Source of the DNA: Plumapathes pennacea
Lineage: Eukaryota; Cnidaria; Anthozoa; Antipatharia; Myriopathidae
Assembly: GCA_964036295.1 (NCBI GenBank)
Contig: OZ038465.1
Coordinates: forward strand, 10,051,667-10,115,666
Length of the DNA stretch: 64,000 bases
Direction: 5' to 3'
In this document: one piece after another, positions 1 through 28,017 of the stretch
Position numbering within the stretch: the first letter of the stretch is position 1
Layout: each line of letters begins with the position of its first letter
Translations under genes and position numbers: made by a program
The notes under the pieces: model-generated
What the model was told of the DNA's origin: nothing
The model's input: the letters and a program-made list of their open reading frames with translations, nothing else
The model's database searches: none

Positions 1-1852
1 TTTCGACGTTGTTGTCGAATGTCGAAGTATTTTGGTACGTTTCGGGTTTATTCCTGCTGTTTGTTTTACCAAGAAGATGGGTTAGCTGACCGAACGTGTT
101 TTTGACTTAAGGGCAAAGATAAAATGCAGGGAGACGGCAACTGAGCAAAACTACACTGTCGAGCATCGATACACGAGGAGACGAGTTATTTGCCTGGTGA
201 GTTTCGAGTTCACTACCTTTGCATTACGTTTAGGGTTTCATGCCAGTCAGTACATGTACATTTAACCCAGCCAAAAGACTTTGTTAGCTTACAGAACGCG
301 TTTCTTTGCACATAGAGCTCAAGCGACGATACGCGGAATGGACAAATGGACTGTTGGATATGAGTAATGGATGAAACTGGATGAATGGAGAAATGGACTG
401 TTGGAATTGAGAAATGGACTAGCATGGATAGTACCAAGCAATGGTTTCTGCAAGGACACAAGCTCTAGACTACTGCAAAGTAGGGCTTACTATAATTGTT
501 ATTAGTTTGAATCAGTTTACGAAGGCTGATCGGTATCATGCATTTCCGTACTGATAAAATTACTGACTAAATTTGATTTATAATTTACTGTCAACAAGCT
601 TATTGGATTTTATTTTACAAAACGGAGCTCGCGTCGTTTCTTTGCTTCAAACAAATTGCCCATCTCCAAAACAGTTATTTTATGATGCATGGAACTTACC
701 AGCCTTGTATATTCGTTACTGCAATGAGGTGTTTCGATAATTTTTCGGGGTTCGCGTTTTTTCTCGTGTCACAAGTATCCTTTCAGTCAGTCCAGATTCA
801 GCAATGATTTGGCTTAAACGGACATTCCTTTATGTTGTTTGAATTAAACATTCAATGTGTTCACCCAAAAAAAATTTTTTTGCAAATAAATGTCGTTATG
901 ATTTGCTAGAAATCAGTGCTTTCAAGTCAAGTGTATGTTCTATCGAGGCACCTCATTTCGAAGTTAGCCTAGCTTTACTTTAAATGACTGCAAACCTGCG
1001 AGATTCAAAATAATTTTTGTGGCAAACGCAAACCTTCAGCTCAGTGCTACAGATACTGGCGGAGTTTTAAGTCGCGAAACATTTTCCAAGGAGACCACAC
1101 AAGTGATACTCAACCTATTGTTTTTTGACAAAAAGTATTCACCTTTTTTGTATCTCGCGAGTTCGGCGCAATATCGAGCGCAAATTTTTAATGTAACAGC
1201 CGAGAATTTACGGTATACGCGCTTATACTCGAAATCAGCTTGTTTTTTCTATACGTATCTGCTATTCTGTTTATTTATTTCATATTCAAATGCAAGCTGA
1301 GCGAACGGAGTGTTTTCCTTTCTTACGAAACGGTTTCTCGTGCGATTTTCTCTTGCGAAACGAACACAAAACATTCATCTGCTTATCGTGTCCAATTTCG
1401 CGTCAACGGCATTGCAGTCATTTTAGTATGCTTGATCTCTGCATGTAATGGGATGTGGTTGTTTTTTTCGAATCACTGAAAATTTAATCGCAAATTTTAA
1501 ATGAAGTTTACGATGCGGAAATAGGAACGAGAAAACTAGGGGAATTTTTATCTCGGCAAATTTCAAATGGAAATTTGCGTTCGAAATAGGAATTTCGCTC
1601 AATTGGTTAGTCGCAAATTTCAAATGGAACTTTGTGATGGTCAATTGCAACGTTGTTTTGTTAATTGCACAGATTTTCTTTACATTCTGACTTCGGGTTT
1701 TCAGGCTAAATATCAGCCATTTGAACAATTTGGTGCGAAGCAAAATCTTCTGTTCTACCTTAAAGATTTTGTAGTGATTCAACAACTATATCTCATATTG
1801 TGCGTGTTTATTAGAAGCAAGGGAATACTTTCCTTCCTTATTTCGTTATAAT

Positions 1853-2012
1853 GGGAGGCTCTGAGAAACGTCTTTCATTTTGGCTCCAATATTCTTGATT
1901 TGGCTGAAGACTTGTGCCAACTTCAGGCGCCGAACTCTTCATGAACGGACGCAATGCAAAAGATTAATTTTCCTTCGCGTTATCAGCTTTCCGTTTCTCA
2001 GAGCCTCTCCTT
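1853..2012. mobile_element. Short inverted-repeat element (GGAGGCTCTGAGAAACG)
   Basis: The ends gggaggctctgagaaacg and cgtttctcagagcctctcc are inverted copies about 160 bp apart. Nothing coding between them. In the spacer downstream of RHOT. Confidence 0.6.
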
Positions 2013-2230
2013 CAATTTACTTTGCTTAACTATTACTATTATAAAAAAAATTGACTATAATTGTAGCCATCCGCTAACCCCGACCAACCGCCCCTACCGG
2101 AAAATTTACTTATATACACTCTGAATGTGACGTCAATAAAGTTTGAAAAGCATTATGGTCTTATGTCATCTTTAATTATAAAACAGGTTTGCAGGTTACA
2201 CTGCATATTACATATTCATGTACATCATAT

Positions 2231-2250
2231 CCCTCCCCCCCCCCCCCCCC
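2231..2250. repeat. C homopolymer tract
   Basis: A run of C with a single T interruption. Spacer DNA. Confidence 0.9.
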
Positions 2251-2307
2251 ACAGACGTCTTTATTAAGCACATCATTCAACAGAAATATAAAATACACGC
2301 ATCAAAC

Positions 2308-2526
2308 TGGAAGTCCTTCACTAAAAAGCTAAAGGCTAAAAAGCTAAAGGCTACAAACCAAAAGAAAACAGACACCGATTGCCTGCATCAAACTATCGTA
2401 TCGAGCCTTCGCTTATCAAACTAGAAGTCCATCACTAAAAAGCTAAAGGCTACCAACATTTCAAAATACACCGACTACGCGTTTAGAGTTTTTGCGAAAG
2501 AAAACAGACGCCGATTGCCTGCATCA
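2308..2526. repeat. Tandem duplication, about 115 bp units
   Basis: Both units carry cactaaaaagctaaaggcta and later agaaaacagac-ccgattgcc. The first unit also has an internal duplication of aaaaagctaaaggct. Spacer DNA. Confidence 0.8.
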
Positions 2527-4529
2527 GTTGCTTCGTGTAATAATCCCCGCCATGTAAAGTTTAAGAAGCGCGCGCCAAATGTACGGTGTATATATGAAAT
2601 GATGCATCCGATGCATCACAAGTAAAGATACGTCATGCCTCAATAAAATTTGGTGCGAATTTGCTGTTCAATTTTCGCGGTTCTAATTTTCCAAATCTCT
2701 CCCGAAAATTCAAACAGTTGATTCATTTCCCACGACAGTGAAAGCAAATATATTTGAGGCAAGAGGTAACTTTTACATGTGACGCACCCACAAAGGGAAG
2801 CCGAAGGGATCATCTGATAAACTAGGATGGAGGAAGAGAAATGCGCACTGCTCGCAAATGAAAATGAATAAATTAGTTTTCGCAAGAAAAATCGATTTGA
2901 AATTGCCCAACAGGAATAGTGAGTAAATTAGTTTTTGCAACAGCGACGTAGATATTCTCTTCAAATTGAACCGCGTTAGCGGCTTCGTGAAGAATCAGTT
3001 AATTCAAAACACGGCGAAAGAACTAAAATTCAACAAGAGTACTTGTTTAAGACTAAAAATATGACATCGCGACATTCTGCAACCGGGGTTAGATGAAAAG
3101 TTGTGCGACGGAATCAAAATGACTTCAAATCCAATCGTGAAAAGAAAGCGCGTGACTCTCTTCCTACCATTCCAACTTAACAGAACCACAAACTAAACAG
3201 TTCTAACTCAAGCAGTGCACAGACCTAAACTCTGGTACACCCGAAAATTTGAAGAAAAAGCCTGGACAAACTTCGAAGACAATTTAGTCAGGCCACCAAA
3301 GTTGGCAGCTAATGTATAGAGAAGACACAAGCTGTTGAAAATGTTCAACGTAAAATTGTTCCTTTTTAAATGCGCAAGTTCCATTTGAGTTAATTTTCAG
3401 GTCGTACCAGATAAAAATATACCTTCAGAAATATAAACAGCACGATACAACTGGCTGTAAAACTTGCCCAAACAGAATTCCACAATTGTAATATTTCTTG
3501 CGCTAAGAAATACTCAGATCAAAATTCTCGTAAAAATTAATTTAATAAAATTCCTGTGCTAAAAAATAAACAGTGTAGACTTTCGATATCTGAAGGGTAT
3601 ATAACTAACAGCATCAGCAAAAAAGAGTAATAATAACTTGAGGTGTTCCAAAGAAGCCTATTAGATAATCACGGTTTACTCGTCAAGTCGGGAGAAACTG
3701 GTGTATCCGAATTTGAAGCGACAAGAGAAATATTGTTCATGACTTTGCAAAGATGAACGCGAGGGCAACTAAAAAACAGTTTCGAAGACGAAAATGACTC
3801 TTAAACGCACTTCACTGAAAGCACGAGAAAAATATGCAACAACAAAAGCCGTATTACAAGATAGATGATCAAATTTTATACCGTCGAAAAAGAGAACGAT
3901 AAATTTGCAAGAAACAAGAATAACGTAAGATCAGTGTCTGCGTAATCACAACTTTGTAGAGAACAAAAATGCGCAATTTCGCGCAAAAACAAACGCCAAT
4001 CGTTCATGTCGGTTGACAAGAAAAAAAAAAAACACGGACAAAACAAGCATTCTTTGTGAATCAAATTGATTGGACGTCATTGTTTTAGCAGCCAATATTG
4101 GCTGTTCCAGATATCTGTTATTTGTATAATTTATCATTGTTTTATTTTTCTGCATATTAACATCGATACCGGACCTGGAAATTTTGGCATTTTCTTAAAG
4201 GTCAAATACAGCCATCCAGTGAATTAACCACCTTCTCTTACAATAAAATGCTGTTCACACGTATGTGACAGAAAGAAAATCAGGATTTTGCCCGAAGTAT
4301 AGTAGTACAGTAAAACAGATTCAAAAAGTGCCCTCGCGTTTAAAATCGTTTTTGTTCGTGGAGTTAAGTAAAGGAAAGTCTTGGAGCGAATTTAACTGTC
4401 TAAAAACGCTTGGAACACCTCTTTCAAAGACAAATATATGACATCAAATACCATACATGTCATGCGACTGTAGAATAATTATGATTAACGTGTTGGAGCT
4501 TACGGTTTGCTGTTTTAAAATATATTTCT

Positions 4530-4799
4530 TCAGTCGTCTTCCAGTTTGAAGCCATAATCCTCCAGCCAACTTTGAGTCAAGTCCATATGCCATGCTTCTT
4601 TTTCACTCCATGTCCTGAAAGCTACGTGGCGCCGTGAACGCACTGCGAGAAAAGAGAGCAATGTATTAAATAACCTGGAATGTTTCAAACAAGACATGCA
4701 GAAGTTGAGCGTAAGTTCGTTTCGTTTCGTCAGTTCGTACGTCGCAAGTTTTAATTTGGTGAAACTCACCAGAAAGTCTGATTTTGCTTGCTTCGCCAT
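4530..4799 (-). other. Weak candidate two-exon transcript
   Basis: On the minus strand an ATG in good context (aaaATGGCG) opens MAKQAKSDFL and ends at a strong donor (gtgagt) at 4769. A pyrimidine-rich acceptor follows at 4642, then an open stretch ending WLEDYGFKLEDD and a stop at 4530-4532. The phases do not match: direct splicing gives only about 16 codons. So either another exon is involved, the transcript is noncoding, or this is chance. Confidence 0.2.
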
Positions 4800-5418
4800 T
4801 TTAGGTCTCACGAAACACATCCTTCTTCGTCGGAGTCTTCTCACAAATGGCTGCTGTGCACGATGGAATGAAACGTGTGAAAAATGTTGTCAAGCCGGTT
4901 TTGGCACGCTTATTATTTGGAATCTAATTTTATACACATGGGACGCATGAACAGAACAGCGCGCGGGGTGGGGTGGGGGTTATAAGTAAACAGCCACCGC
5001 CCAAGTCTTACGATTTTCTAGCCCATCCTTATCATGTCTCTTTTTTGTTGTTGCTGTCGTTTTTGTCTGAAATGAAGTTTACTCGGTGTGTGCAATTATG
5101 ATAATATATAGAGTGGGTTGCGAGTAATAAGAGTAAATCATCGCCTAACACTTCACCCTTTCAAACAAAAGAGCATAGTACAGTTATGCGTAGTTTTCTT
5201 CCTATAACTTGTCAACGGCTGAAGAAAAATAAGACAAATTTATTGCTAAAAGTATCGTTATAGTCCCAGAAAGGTTTCCTGAAAGTTTTGAGTTTTAATT
5301 TTTTCGTCAAAGTCGTCTATTTTTGACAAAAAGCATGGGCTATAGCCTTATCATTTTTTCGAAAAATGACCCTTTTTGGCCCAATCTGAAAACCGGAGTA
5401 TTTTATTTATCTTTATGG

Positions 5419-5575
5419 GCTCTTCTACTACGATGCAGCTCATTTAGTCCTCATCAATCTTCCAAGATATCTGCCGATGTGTTAATATTCCTGGCCAGGA
5501 CTACTCTACTGCGATGCGGCGCATGTAGTCCTCATAATTGTTCCAAGATATCTGATGTGTTATATTCCTAGTCAG
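5419..5575. repeat. Tandem duplication, about 80 bp units
   Basis: Two diverged units each contain ctac-gatgc-gc, tagtcctcat, ttccaagatatctg and gatgtgtta. In the spacer; no coding role seen. Confidence 0.8.
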
Positions 5576-7077
5576 ATATAATCAAGCGAACAACAATCAC
5601 TCCTTACCTGACTAATGACATGAAGTCGGTGACTGTCCGCTGCATGTTCCAGTATTAATGGCCATGTGATCGTATTAAAGTGTATTTTAACGTGTAGAGA
5701 AATTGCACCAACTGTAAAAACCACACGTAAAAACTGATCTTATCTGGTGTGACCGATGTTTCAGTAACTACGTTGTTTCAAGAGAAGTACGAACAACGCC
5801 TGGAATGTCATGGAACAATTTTTATTATAAGTTCAGGTTTGCTAAGATAAGTCGTCTGGTCGCGGATAAAAAAACAGGAAAGCAAGTATTCGAAACAATC
5901 TTTCTAATAACCTTTTTACTCCCAATCTGAGTGATCAACTTCAATTTTCTTCTTCAGTTCCCAAGCAGAAATATACCATGCAGCGTGGGGAACTTGGAAT
6001 TTGATACGCCATAAAAGCTGATTGAACTCTCAATTCTCAATATATTACTCATTATACACTTTCTTCTGACGAGGTTGAGAGAGTCTGCATTTTAAGCTTG
6101 GGAGTGAAAACGTTAAGTACCCCGCAGAAGCGTAGCCAGCCATTTTTTTTCCTTTTGAGCCCCAACTTGTTATGGTGGACGGAGGGGTCCGGTCCCCAGA
6201 ACATTTTCAAAGCTAGTCTCGCTGAAATGGCATTTCTTTTTATTTTCATGGTAGGTTTGAGCAAAATACATGGCTTTTTCAATTTCCCTGAAAGCGGCAG
6301 GATTAGCACGTCGGCTGGGAGCTAGATTTTTGCGTGAACAAAACAATTTTCAAGGTTTTAGATCACAGTCTTTGCTTTCATTAGAATAGTGGAAAACAGA
6401 AACAGTAGAATGTACGGCCTTTCTGCTAAAAAAAAGAAAAGTTCACAGAAATTCCGATTAAGCCCGGGCTTAATAACATAAAGACTAGCCACGCCCCTGC
6501 CCTCGGTAGTGGAGATTTTTTGGGTCATTGAGAAAAAACATACTGTGGTGAAGAGGGTTAAAATATCGGTTTCAAACTTGTAAAACAGGTCTGACTGGTT
6601 TCATACGCCTCACTCGTGTACGGCACTGATAGGTTGGAGTTTTGTACCTGATCCAAGACATGGAAGCAAGCGAGAATTTGCAGCATTGTCACCAGCATTT
6701 CCATCGTCCCACGCCACTCTGTTCGGTGTTAAATGGTCGGAAAGATCGAAAATAAACCCATGGTCGCAGGGTGCACATTAAACTGCCCCTGGTTAAAACT
6801 ACGCACAAATTTAAAGGCTTGTTATTGTTAAAACAGTTCTTTTTCCATCAAACATTCCGTAATCGTTTCGTCAACAGCTGCGTTCTGCACCTAGAAAAAA
6901 GCAGCGAACAAGAATTAAACTTTTCTCGCCCTCGAACGTTTAAATTCAATGTTCTCCTTTAGTCTCTGATACTTAATATCAAAAAATTTTATCTGTTTGA
7001 AGTTCATTTTACCAAGTGACAGAGTTAATCTTTAGGTTTAAGCATTCTTACTAAGAAAACCTAGCAAAATACGAATC

Positions 7078-7083
7078 TTTATT
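7078..7083 (-). promoter_or_regulatory. Candidate RHOT poly(A) signal
   Basis: AATAAA on the minus strand (tttatt on plus), about 85 bp past the RHOT stop codon. It is the first canonical signal downstream, so the 3' UTR may be short. Not tested by transcript data. Confidence 0.5.
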
Positions 7084-7164
7084 TCTTCACTTGGAGTTCC
7101 CAAGATTTCCGTGCCCCTGTCAATGATCACATGAGGACGGACCAATCATACCTGAGCTCCTGGG

Positions 7165-21897
<14,733 letters not shown>

Positions 21898-22416
21898 GAT
21901 TGACTCGTTCGATCCTGCAGATCCTGCAACCAAAAACTCCTTCTTCGGCAGTTATAAGCGAGAGGTAAGATGCTGTGTGCCACGTAAAGCAACAAATTCA
22001 AATTATAGCAGAAAATGGGTTGTTTTTGACCATTTTAGTCGTCCATATTTACCGCCCAGTTCCAGGTTCAGAGGAGCTCACGCGCATATCATGTCTAAAT
22101 TTAACCGCTGTGCAGTGCGGCCCATTCTTTACCCAGGGGTCTGGGTACGGTCGGGTAAATAATGATGACATGGCATTTTCAAATTTTTCAAATTGTTTCC
22201 CAGCAATTTTTTTACTCATTATCAGTATTCAAGGTTTATGCCAAACTGGAAGGAAGCTTGTACTATCAAATAGTGGCTTGTGATCCCGTGGCAAAACAAA
22301 AACAGTCCATCGGAAAGTCAGCACTGACCCAGCGCGTGCTGTGATTGGCCCAGCGCGGAGGTGTGTACTGGAGTACGTGTCATCATGCAAACCGCTGGAC
22401 TTTGAACACCAACAAC
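21898..22416. promoter_or_regulatory. Bidirectional promoter between RHOT and PMM
   Basis: About 520 bp separate the two divergent start codons, which is short for this genome and suggests a shared promoter. A CCAAT box is visible on the minus strand (ATTGG at 22344-22348), in a locally GC-richer stretch (cccagcgcgg). No TATA box is obvious at either expected position. Transcription start sites cannot be placed from sequence alone. Confidence 0.5.
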
Positions 22417-25059
22417 ATGGCAGCCGTACGGGACGAACGCAAGAATATTCTTTGTCTATTCGATGTGGATGGGACACTCACCCTGCCGAGATTGGTATGA
22501 TATGTAGAGAGGTGTTTTTGGCGAGCGTTGTTGCTGTAATCTGATTTGCCTTGTTCCACCTCAAGGCCATTAAAGATGAGATGAAGGAATTCATGGCGGA
22601 ACTTCGGAAGAAGGTGACTGTCGGGTTAGTTGGCGGATCAGACTACGTGAAAATCCAAGAACAGATGGCAAGCAAAGATGGTAACGTATTGACGAAGCAC
22701 TGTGTTGGACCAAATTACTAAGAAATCGATCAAATGGAATATGCTGACAACAGAGTTTTAAAATTGACAATAAGTCGTCAACAATCGAAAAGTATAATGT
22801 TCTTAGACAAAACTTTATTTCAACTTGAGTGTACAATATGTACGAGGCTGTGCAGGCCTCCAGTACATAATAATATTTTTTATACTCTCACGTGATAAGA
22901 GTATCGAGGTGAAACTGGTGCTTTCGGGGACTAAATCATTACAGTTGACAATAATTGTTGATTACTCCAAATAATTTAGTCAGTTTTATATTGCAATATA
23001 TTACATCAGAAAAATTATATCATCAGTAGCCAGCTGATTTCGAAGCACATAGAGGAAACGTTTGTACTTTAGATGGTTTATTACTTGCATGCATCACATG
23101 GATGGTTGGTCAACCTCCCCCTCCCCCCTCCCCCCTACTAGAAATCAGCTTCCTGACCACTAAGGGGAGGGTTATTTATTACAGTTGACTTTACACGGTT
23201 TTGATGTCTAATCTGTATTATGCATTTCAGTAACTGAACTGTATGACTATGTTTTTCCTGAAAATGGTTTGGTGGCTTACAAGGATGGCAAGTTGCTCGC
23301 CATACAGGTTAGTCAGTACTTGACATTTATTAAGGATTTCCTACTATGCCCAGGGCAACCAAAGAAATGTGGTATAAATATTTATTGTACTGAGCAGTCA
23401 GAGGCTATTGCTAGTGTATGTATATTAGTTCTACAGTACATTTAGCTGTTGATCTGATAATTAATGGATATCTTGAATTCTCAGAATATCAAGAAGCATG
23501 TTGGTGAAGAGAAGCTCAAGAAATTTATAAATTTTGCCTTGAAATACATAGCAGATCTGGATATACCAGTAAAAAGGTATTTAAAGTTAATTACTTCTTA
23601 AACAAGAATCAGTAGTAAAGTTGTATCATGGTAGTCATCTAACACTGTACACATACAGACATATAAATATTATGTTGATCCATTATTCCATAAAAACGTA
23701 CAGCTTATTAGAAGAGCATGGCTAATGTTAATGTTGATTCCCCCTACCAACCTTCAAATATTCTAAAGATAAAGCAGATTACCTGGTGCATATGAAAAAG
23801 CATCCTGCCTGCTGCCAGAAATTGCAGGGAGCAATATTATATAATATTGCTCCTGTGAGCCCAGAACTTGAGGTGACAACCACATAACATTAACTGATGA
23901 GCTTAGATTAGGAAACTCAGAGAAAATAGATAGAGAGAGAGAGAGGAAAACTACAGTACAGACAATGGACAGAGAAAAACAATCCACTTCAGAAGTGTAT
24001 TTTGTACTTAGTGAAAATCAAAATATTAAAATGGATATTATTTTTCCTCATTTCAGGGGTACATTTATAGAGTTCCGCAGTGGTCTTATTAATGTCAGTC
24101 CAATAGGGAGGAACTGTTCACAAGAAGAGAGGATTGCCTTTAATGAGTATGACAAGGTAACCAGTAAAATGTAGTGCTTCTCCCTGTGTGAACAAGTTTC
24201 AGTCTGTGGCACACACAGTCATGAGTAAAACATAACGAGACTATCAGCAGTTAATGTGTTTATGTGTGTGTATACATATTTCTTTTCTTTTGCAGTGCAT
24301 TGATTATTGCTTTCTTTTTTTTCTTTCAGATTCACAATGTCAGAGGAAAGTTTGTAGAAGTTTTACGCAAGGAGTTTGCAGACTTCAACTTCCATTTTAG
24401 TATAGGTGGCCAGATCAGCTTTGATGTGTTTCCTAAAGGCTGGGACAAGACCTACTGTTTGAAGCATGTTGAAAAAGAAGGCTTCCAGCAAATTCACTTT
24501 TTTGGAGATAAATGCTATGAGGTCAGTATTGGATAGACTCATTTTCCAAGTAGTAGTCTGTTCATACATGTTGGGAGGGGAAAGGGGACATGTTGGTTTG
24601 TGTGCCAGTAAGCTGTGGGGGCCCTCGCACAAATAACAACCTTATCCACAGGTCGATTAGACAACTGCCACTCTGACTTTTGTGGTATTTTTGTTATGTA
24701 TTCATTAATTAGAGAAAAAAGAAATAGAAAAAAAAATCACACTTTTACCTTGGCCAGCTTGTTTATTCTTTTATCAGCCCAGACATTGAAACCTAAAATC
24801 TGAAAATTCAAAATAGTTATTGGACTGGACAAAAAATTACCAAATCAAAATAAATAATTTGACCATACAGTATGAGACCATCAATATCCTGAATCGATTT
24901 TTTGTAGTTAGTAGTTTTTGCACAACTCCTACACAAAATTTCCTCTTTCTACACCAGGGTGGCAATGACTTTGAGATCTTCATGGATGACCGAACCATTG
25001 GACATAAAGTGACCAGTCCTGAAGACACAGTCAATCAACTGAGACAGCTGTTTTCTTAG
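22417..25059 (+). CDS. PMM2: Phosphomannomutase, complete, 7 exons
   Basis: Cytosolic HAD-superfamily enzyme interconverting mannose-6-phosphate and mannose-1-phosphate, feeding GDP-mannose for N-glycosylation. Exons: 22417-22494, 22566-22680, 23231-23307, 23485-23576, 24057-24156, 24330-24521, 24958-25059. All borders are GT/AG with matching phase, giving about 251 residues (human PMM2 is about 246). The catalytic DVDGT is at 16-20, with D16 as the expected nucleophile and D18 the acid/base. Other family blocks visible are VGGSD (48-52), [51 protein letters not shown] and GGNDFEIF. The start chosen is the only ATG just upstream of the HAD motif; it lies in aacaacATGG, a fair Kozak context. 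PMM1 and PMM2 cannot be separated here. Divergent from RHOT across about 520 bp. Confidence 0.96.
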
Positions 25060-25644
25060 ATAATACTTTTACCTGCCAGTGAGTTAGAGCATAGAAAGTT
25101 CAGGGGTGCACAACTCTGGCACGTTTATCAGCCTGAAAGATAAGAGGTTTAGAAATTTACTTGATTTTGGGGGGAAGCATGCAACAAGGGTCTGGGAGGA
25201 AGTATTCCAAAAATTATTCATCTTTTTTGTAATTTTTGTGGCAAACAGGCATGTTCAAATTTTGTTTCACAAGACAAAAAGCATAACGTGACATCTACAG
25301 TACCGTATATGATTCATCTCAGAGTTCATCAATTCACACCTGCGCTCTTATGCATTTGTTATAAAACTGTAGCATATAAATGAAGATGTGTCTTTTTTGT
25401 AACAGTTGCCATAGACTGAGACAAGTACATTACCATTTTAGTTCATGAACAGGTAAATATTGTAGTCGCTACTCTACGGACCTCAAAGGTTTTCTTTTTA
25501 AATTGACACGTCTATATTATTTTCGTGGCAAGCAAATTTTGGCTACATGATGTACTGTATTGTGCAAATTTCACTTTTTCAGTTCTAGGACATGCAGTAT
25601 TATTTTAGTCCATATTATGAAAGTGATGCCAGGCGAAAATGCTA

Positions 25645-25650
25645 AATAAA
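25645..25650 (+). promoter_or_regulatory. Candidate PMM poly(A) signal
   Basis: AATAAA about 590 bp after the PMM stop. This is the first canonical hexamer I noticed downstream, implying a moderate 3' UTR. Confidence 0.4.
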
Positions 25651-25659
25651 GGCCTTCAA

Positions 25660-28017
25660 AATGGGTCTGGAATTTGATGTTTCCCTCGAAACATTTCATG
25701 TATTTTTAAGTGTAAGTTTATGAAATCTCTTTGACGGCAAAATTTTCTTTCTTTTCATTTAATCGTATTGGGTCACATCATATCGCGCAAACTTTGCTCA
25801 AACTGCAGTTTGGTGGGAAACAGTTAGGTTTAAAAAATGCCACATGGCAACAAAGTAATAGAGTAAAGGAATTTGAGCTGGTATTAATATTTATCGGTGA
25901 GCTAGACTCCGCACGCCTTGACAGCTGCTGAACCGGGGCGTCGCCAAGAACCTGGGGAAGAGTGTGCAAAGGCGCGCTGCTCCCAGCGTCCCTTGACACC
26001 ATGCTCCTTGGATCGCGTGGAAAACAAAGATGAAGTCGACAAACAATATTGGAGTAGTCCGTCATTAGCCTCGCTTCCTTATCTCCTTTTTATTGTATTC
26101 GTGCAGCCTATTATATCAGGAAATTTCTTAAATCGGGAAAGGGTTTGAAAAACTGGACCAATCATGCACTAACGAAATTTATAGTATCGTTCAGCGGCCG
26201 AAGCTGCTGCAAAAGACACGCCGTCCAACAACTGACATGCCAACTAAAAGAATATTGTGCTATCGAGTTACAGAAAATGAGCTGATATTAAACTCGCAGT
26301 GGGTCAATACTGCACGAGAGTTATGTGCACAACAGCGTTATAGTCGACATTTCCGGTAATTAGCAAGGTTTTCTAGCGTGACTTTACGCATTGCCACGTG
26401 ATAGAAGTGGTCTATCAATAGGTTAATTTGCTTTTGATGGGATAAAGTTTAAATTTCTTTCTAGTTCTGTTTCTCTTAAATATGACAAAGGCCCCCACGC
26501 TACTTCAGACACAAATGAAACACATCTCAGGATCAAGAAGTCCGATCTATCAGAGATCCAACTAGAAGAATGCGAAACACTGACGAACCTCCCATATGCG
26601 CAACCGCCTTTGGATCGGGTTATATCAGGTTATTGAGGTGGTCGCTTATGGTTGCTTATAGAAATCACTGCATAACGATACGAGCCTTGGCAAGAAAAGC
26701 AGCTAATGTGCCTCAACAACATTCTTCGTTGAAACATTATTGATGTAAATTTTCGTACAATTATCAGCTGCTGCGTGACAAATTTCTTTCCTTTCTAGTA
26801 AATGTCAAGTACACATGCTGAGTGGTATGTTTTGTAAACACATTTTTAAAAATATAACTAGTTCACTCTAATTCCAACAGTTCTTTATAGGAATTCTGTT
26901 CTAGTCCTATACGCCACTAGTCCGCCGTGCTGATCCAGTTACTTTTCAAGCCCGATGGGAAAAAAGTCACTCTGGGACTAACGCACAAATGTTTGGCAAA
27001 GAAATAATTTTTCTTTTACTCTCGAAGGCTTCGTGCTTTGCAACCGATATAGTATACTAAATAGTCGCGCAGTGCAACTTCATTTACGCCGAAAAGTCAC
27101 GACCATCTTTTGTTTTCGAGGCGCGCGGGAGATCAGCAAAGGAGGCCTGATCGCAGGTTTCCTCTGTGCCGGTACACTAGTAAACTACTTATAACTCCCA
27201 ATCCGCATCCTTGGTTGAGTGAATGAGTGAAGGCTGTAAAGAGAATGCATGTGTCCCCAATTAGTGCACTAGCACTAGAACGCATCGACACTTTAATAAA
27301 GTTCACTGCTTCTACTACGTGTTGGCTGACAATAGTCGAGCATTAGCCCTTCGTTAGAGCAGAGTATTTTACTCATGTCTGAGTTGAACAGGCCTTTCTT
27401 TAATTTATCAAGTCCTTGAGAAGCGCTAGTACGTGTCACGGAAACGACTCCCTGGACGTTTGTCACGTTTCAGTGTCAGTTTTCACTGAATAAGGCTTCA
27501 AGTGCCTTATACTGTTTCTTCACAGGCTCAAATGCTGTCGCCTCAATTCACGAAGCATGTGTTAATGTCCTGTTTTACAGGCTATGTAAGAACTAATAAT
27601 CACCTTCCTTTGAAAAGCTCCTCTATGTTTCGATCCGATGCCTTTGTCTGTGTGAGAACTTAATTGGTTGGTTGAAAGCTTGTAAATCCCTTGACCCCCA
27701 AACATTTGGACCCACAAGCCCTGCCCCCCTTTATGTAACCTCACTTACGTGCTGGGGCACACTGAAAAGAACACAATAAGTGATTTGTTCGCTTTGAATT
27801 CCTTCTAATTGATTTAATACTTGTGAAGGACTTCAGAACAATACCCGAGCGATATTGGTAGCCCGGAAAGCCTGGTATAAACCTTGATGGTACGAAGGGA
27901 ACTTTTAATTCAATCAGGACAGTTTCATCATCGCATTACTACGACACTTGACTGGTCTTGACTGCGATCTGCTGTTGCAGGGTCATATGCTTGTCGTGTT
28001 AAGAGAAAGGAAAACAC
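25660..28017. other. Spacer between PMM and the homeobox gene
   Basis: About 2.4 kb with no supported exon. It presumably contains the homeobox promoter. I see no TATA box or known ncRNA I can place. Confidence 0.5.

Larger units (their letters stand above)
1..7077. other. Spacer downstream of RHOT, no supported gene
   Basis: The frames here are short, AT-rich and lack recognisable domains. I see two tandem duplications (2308-2526, 5419-5575), a C tract (2231-2250), a short inverted-repeat element (1853-2012), a diverged CTCCCAA repeat (about 5919-6030) and a weak candidate spliced transcript at 4530-4799. Confidence 0.6.
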
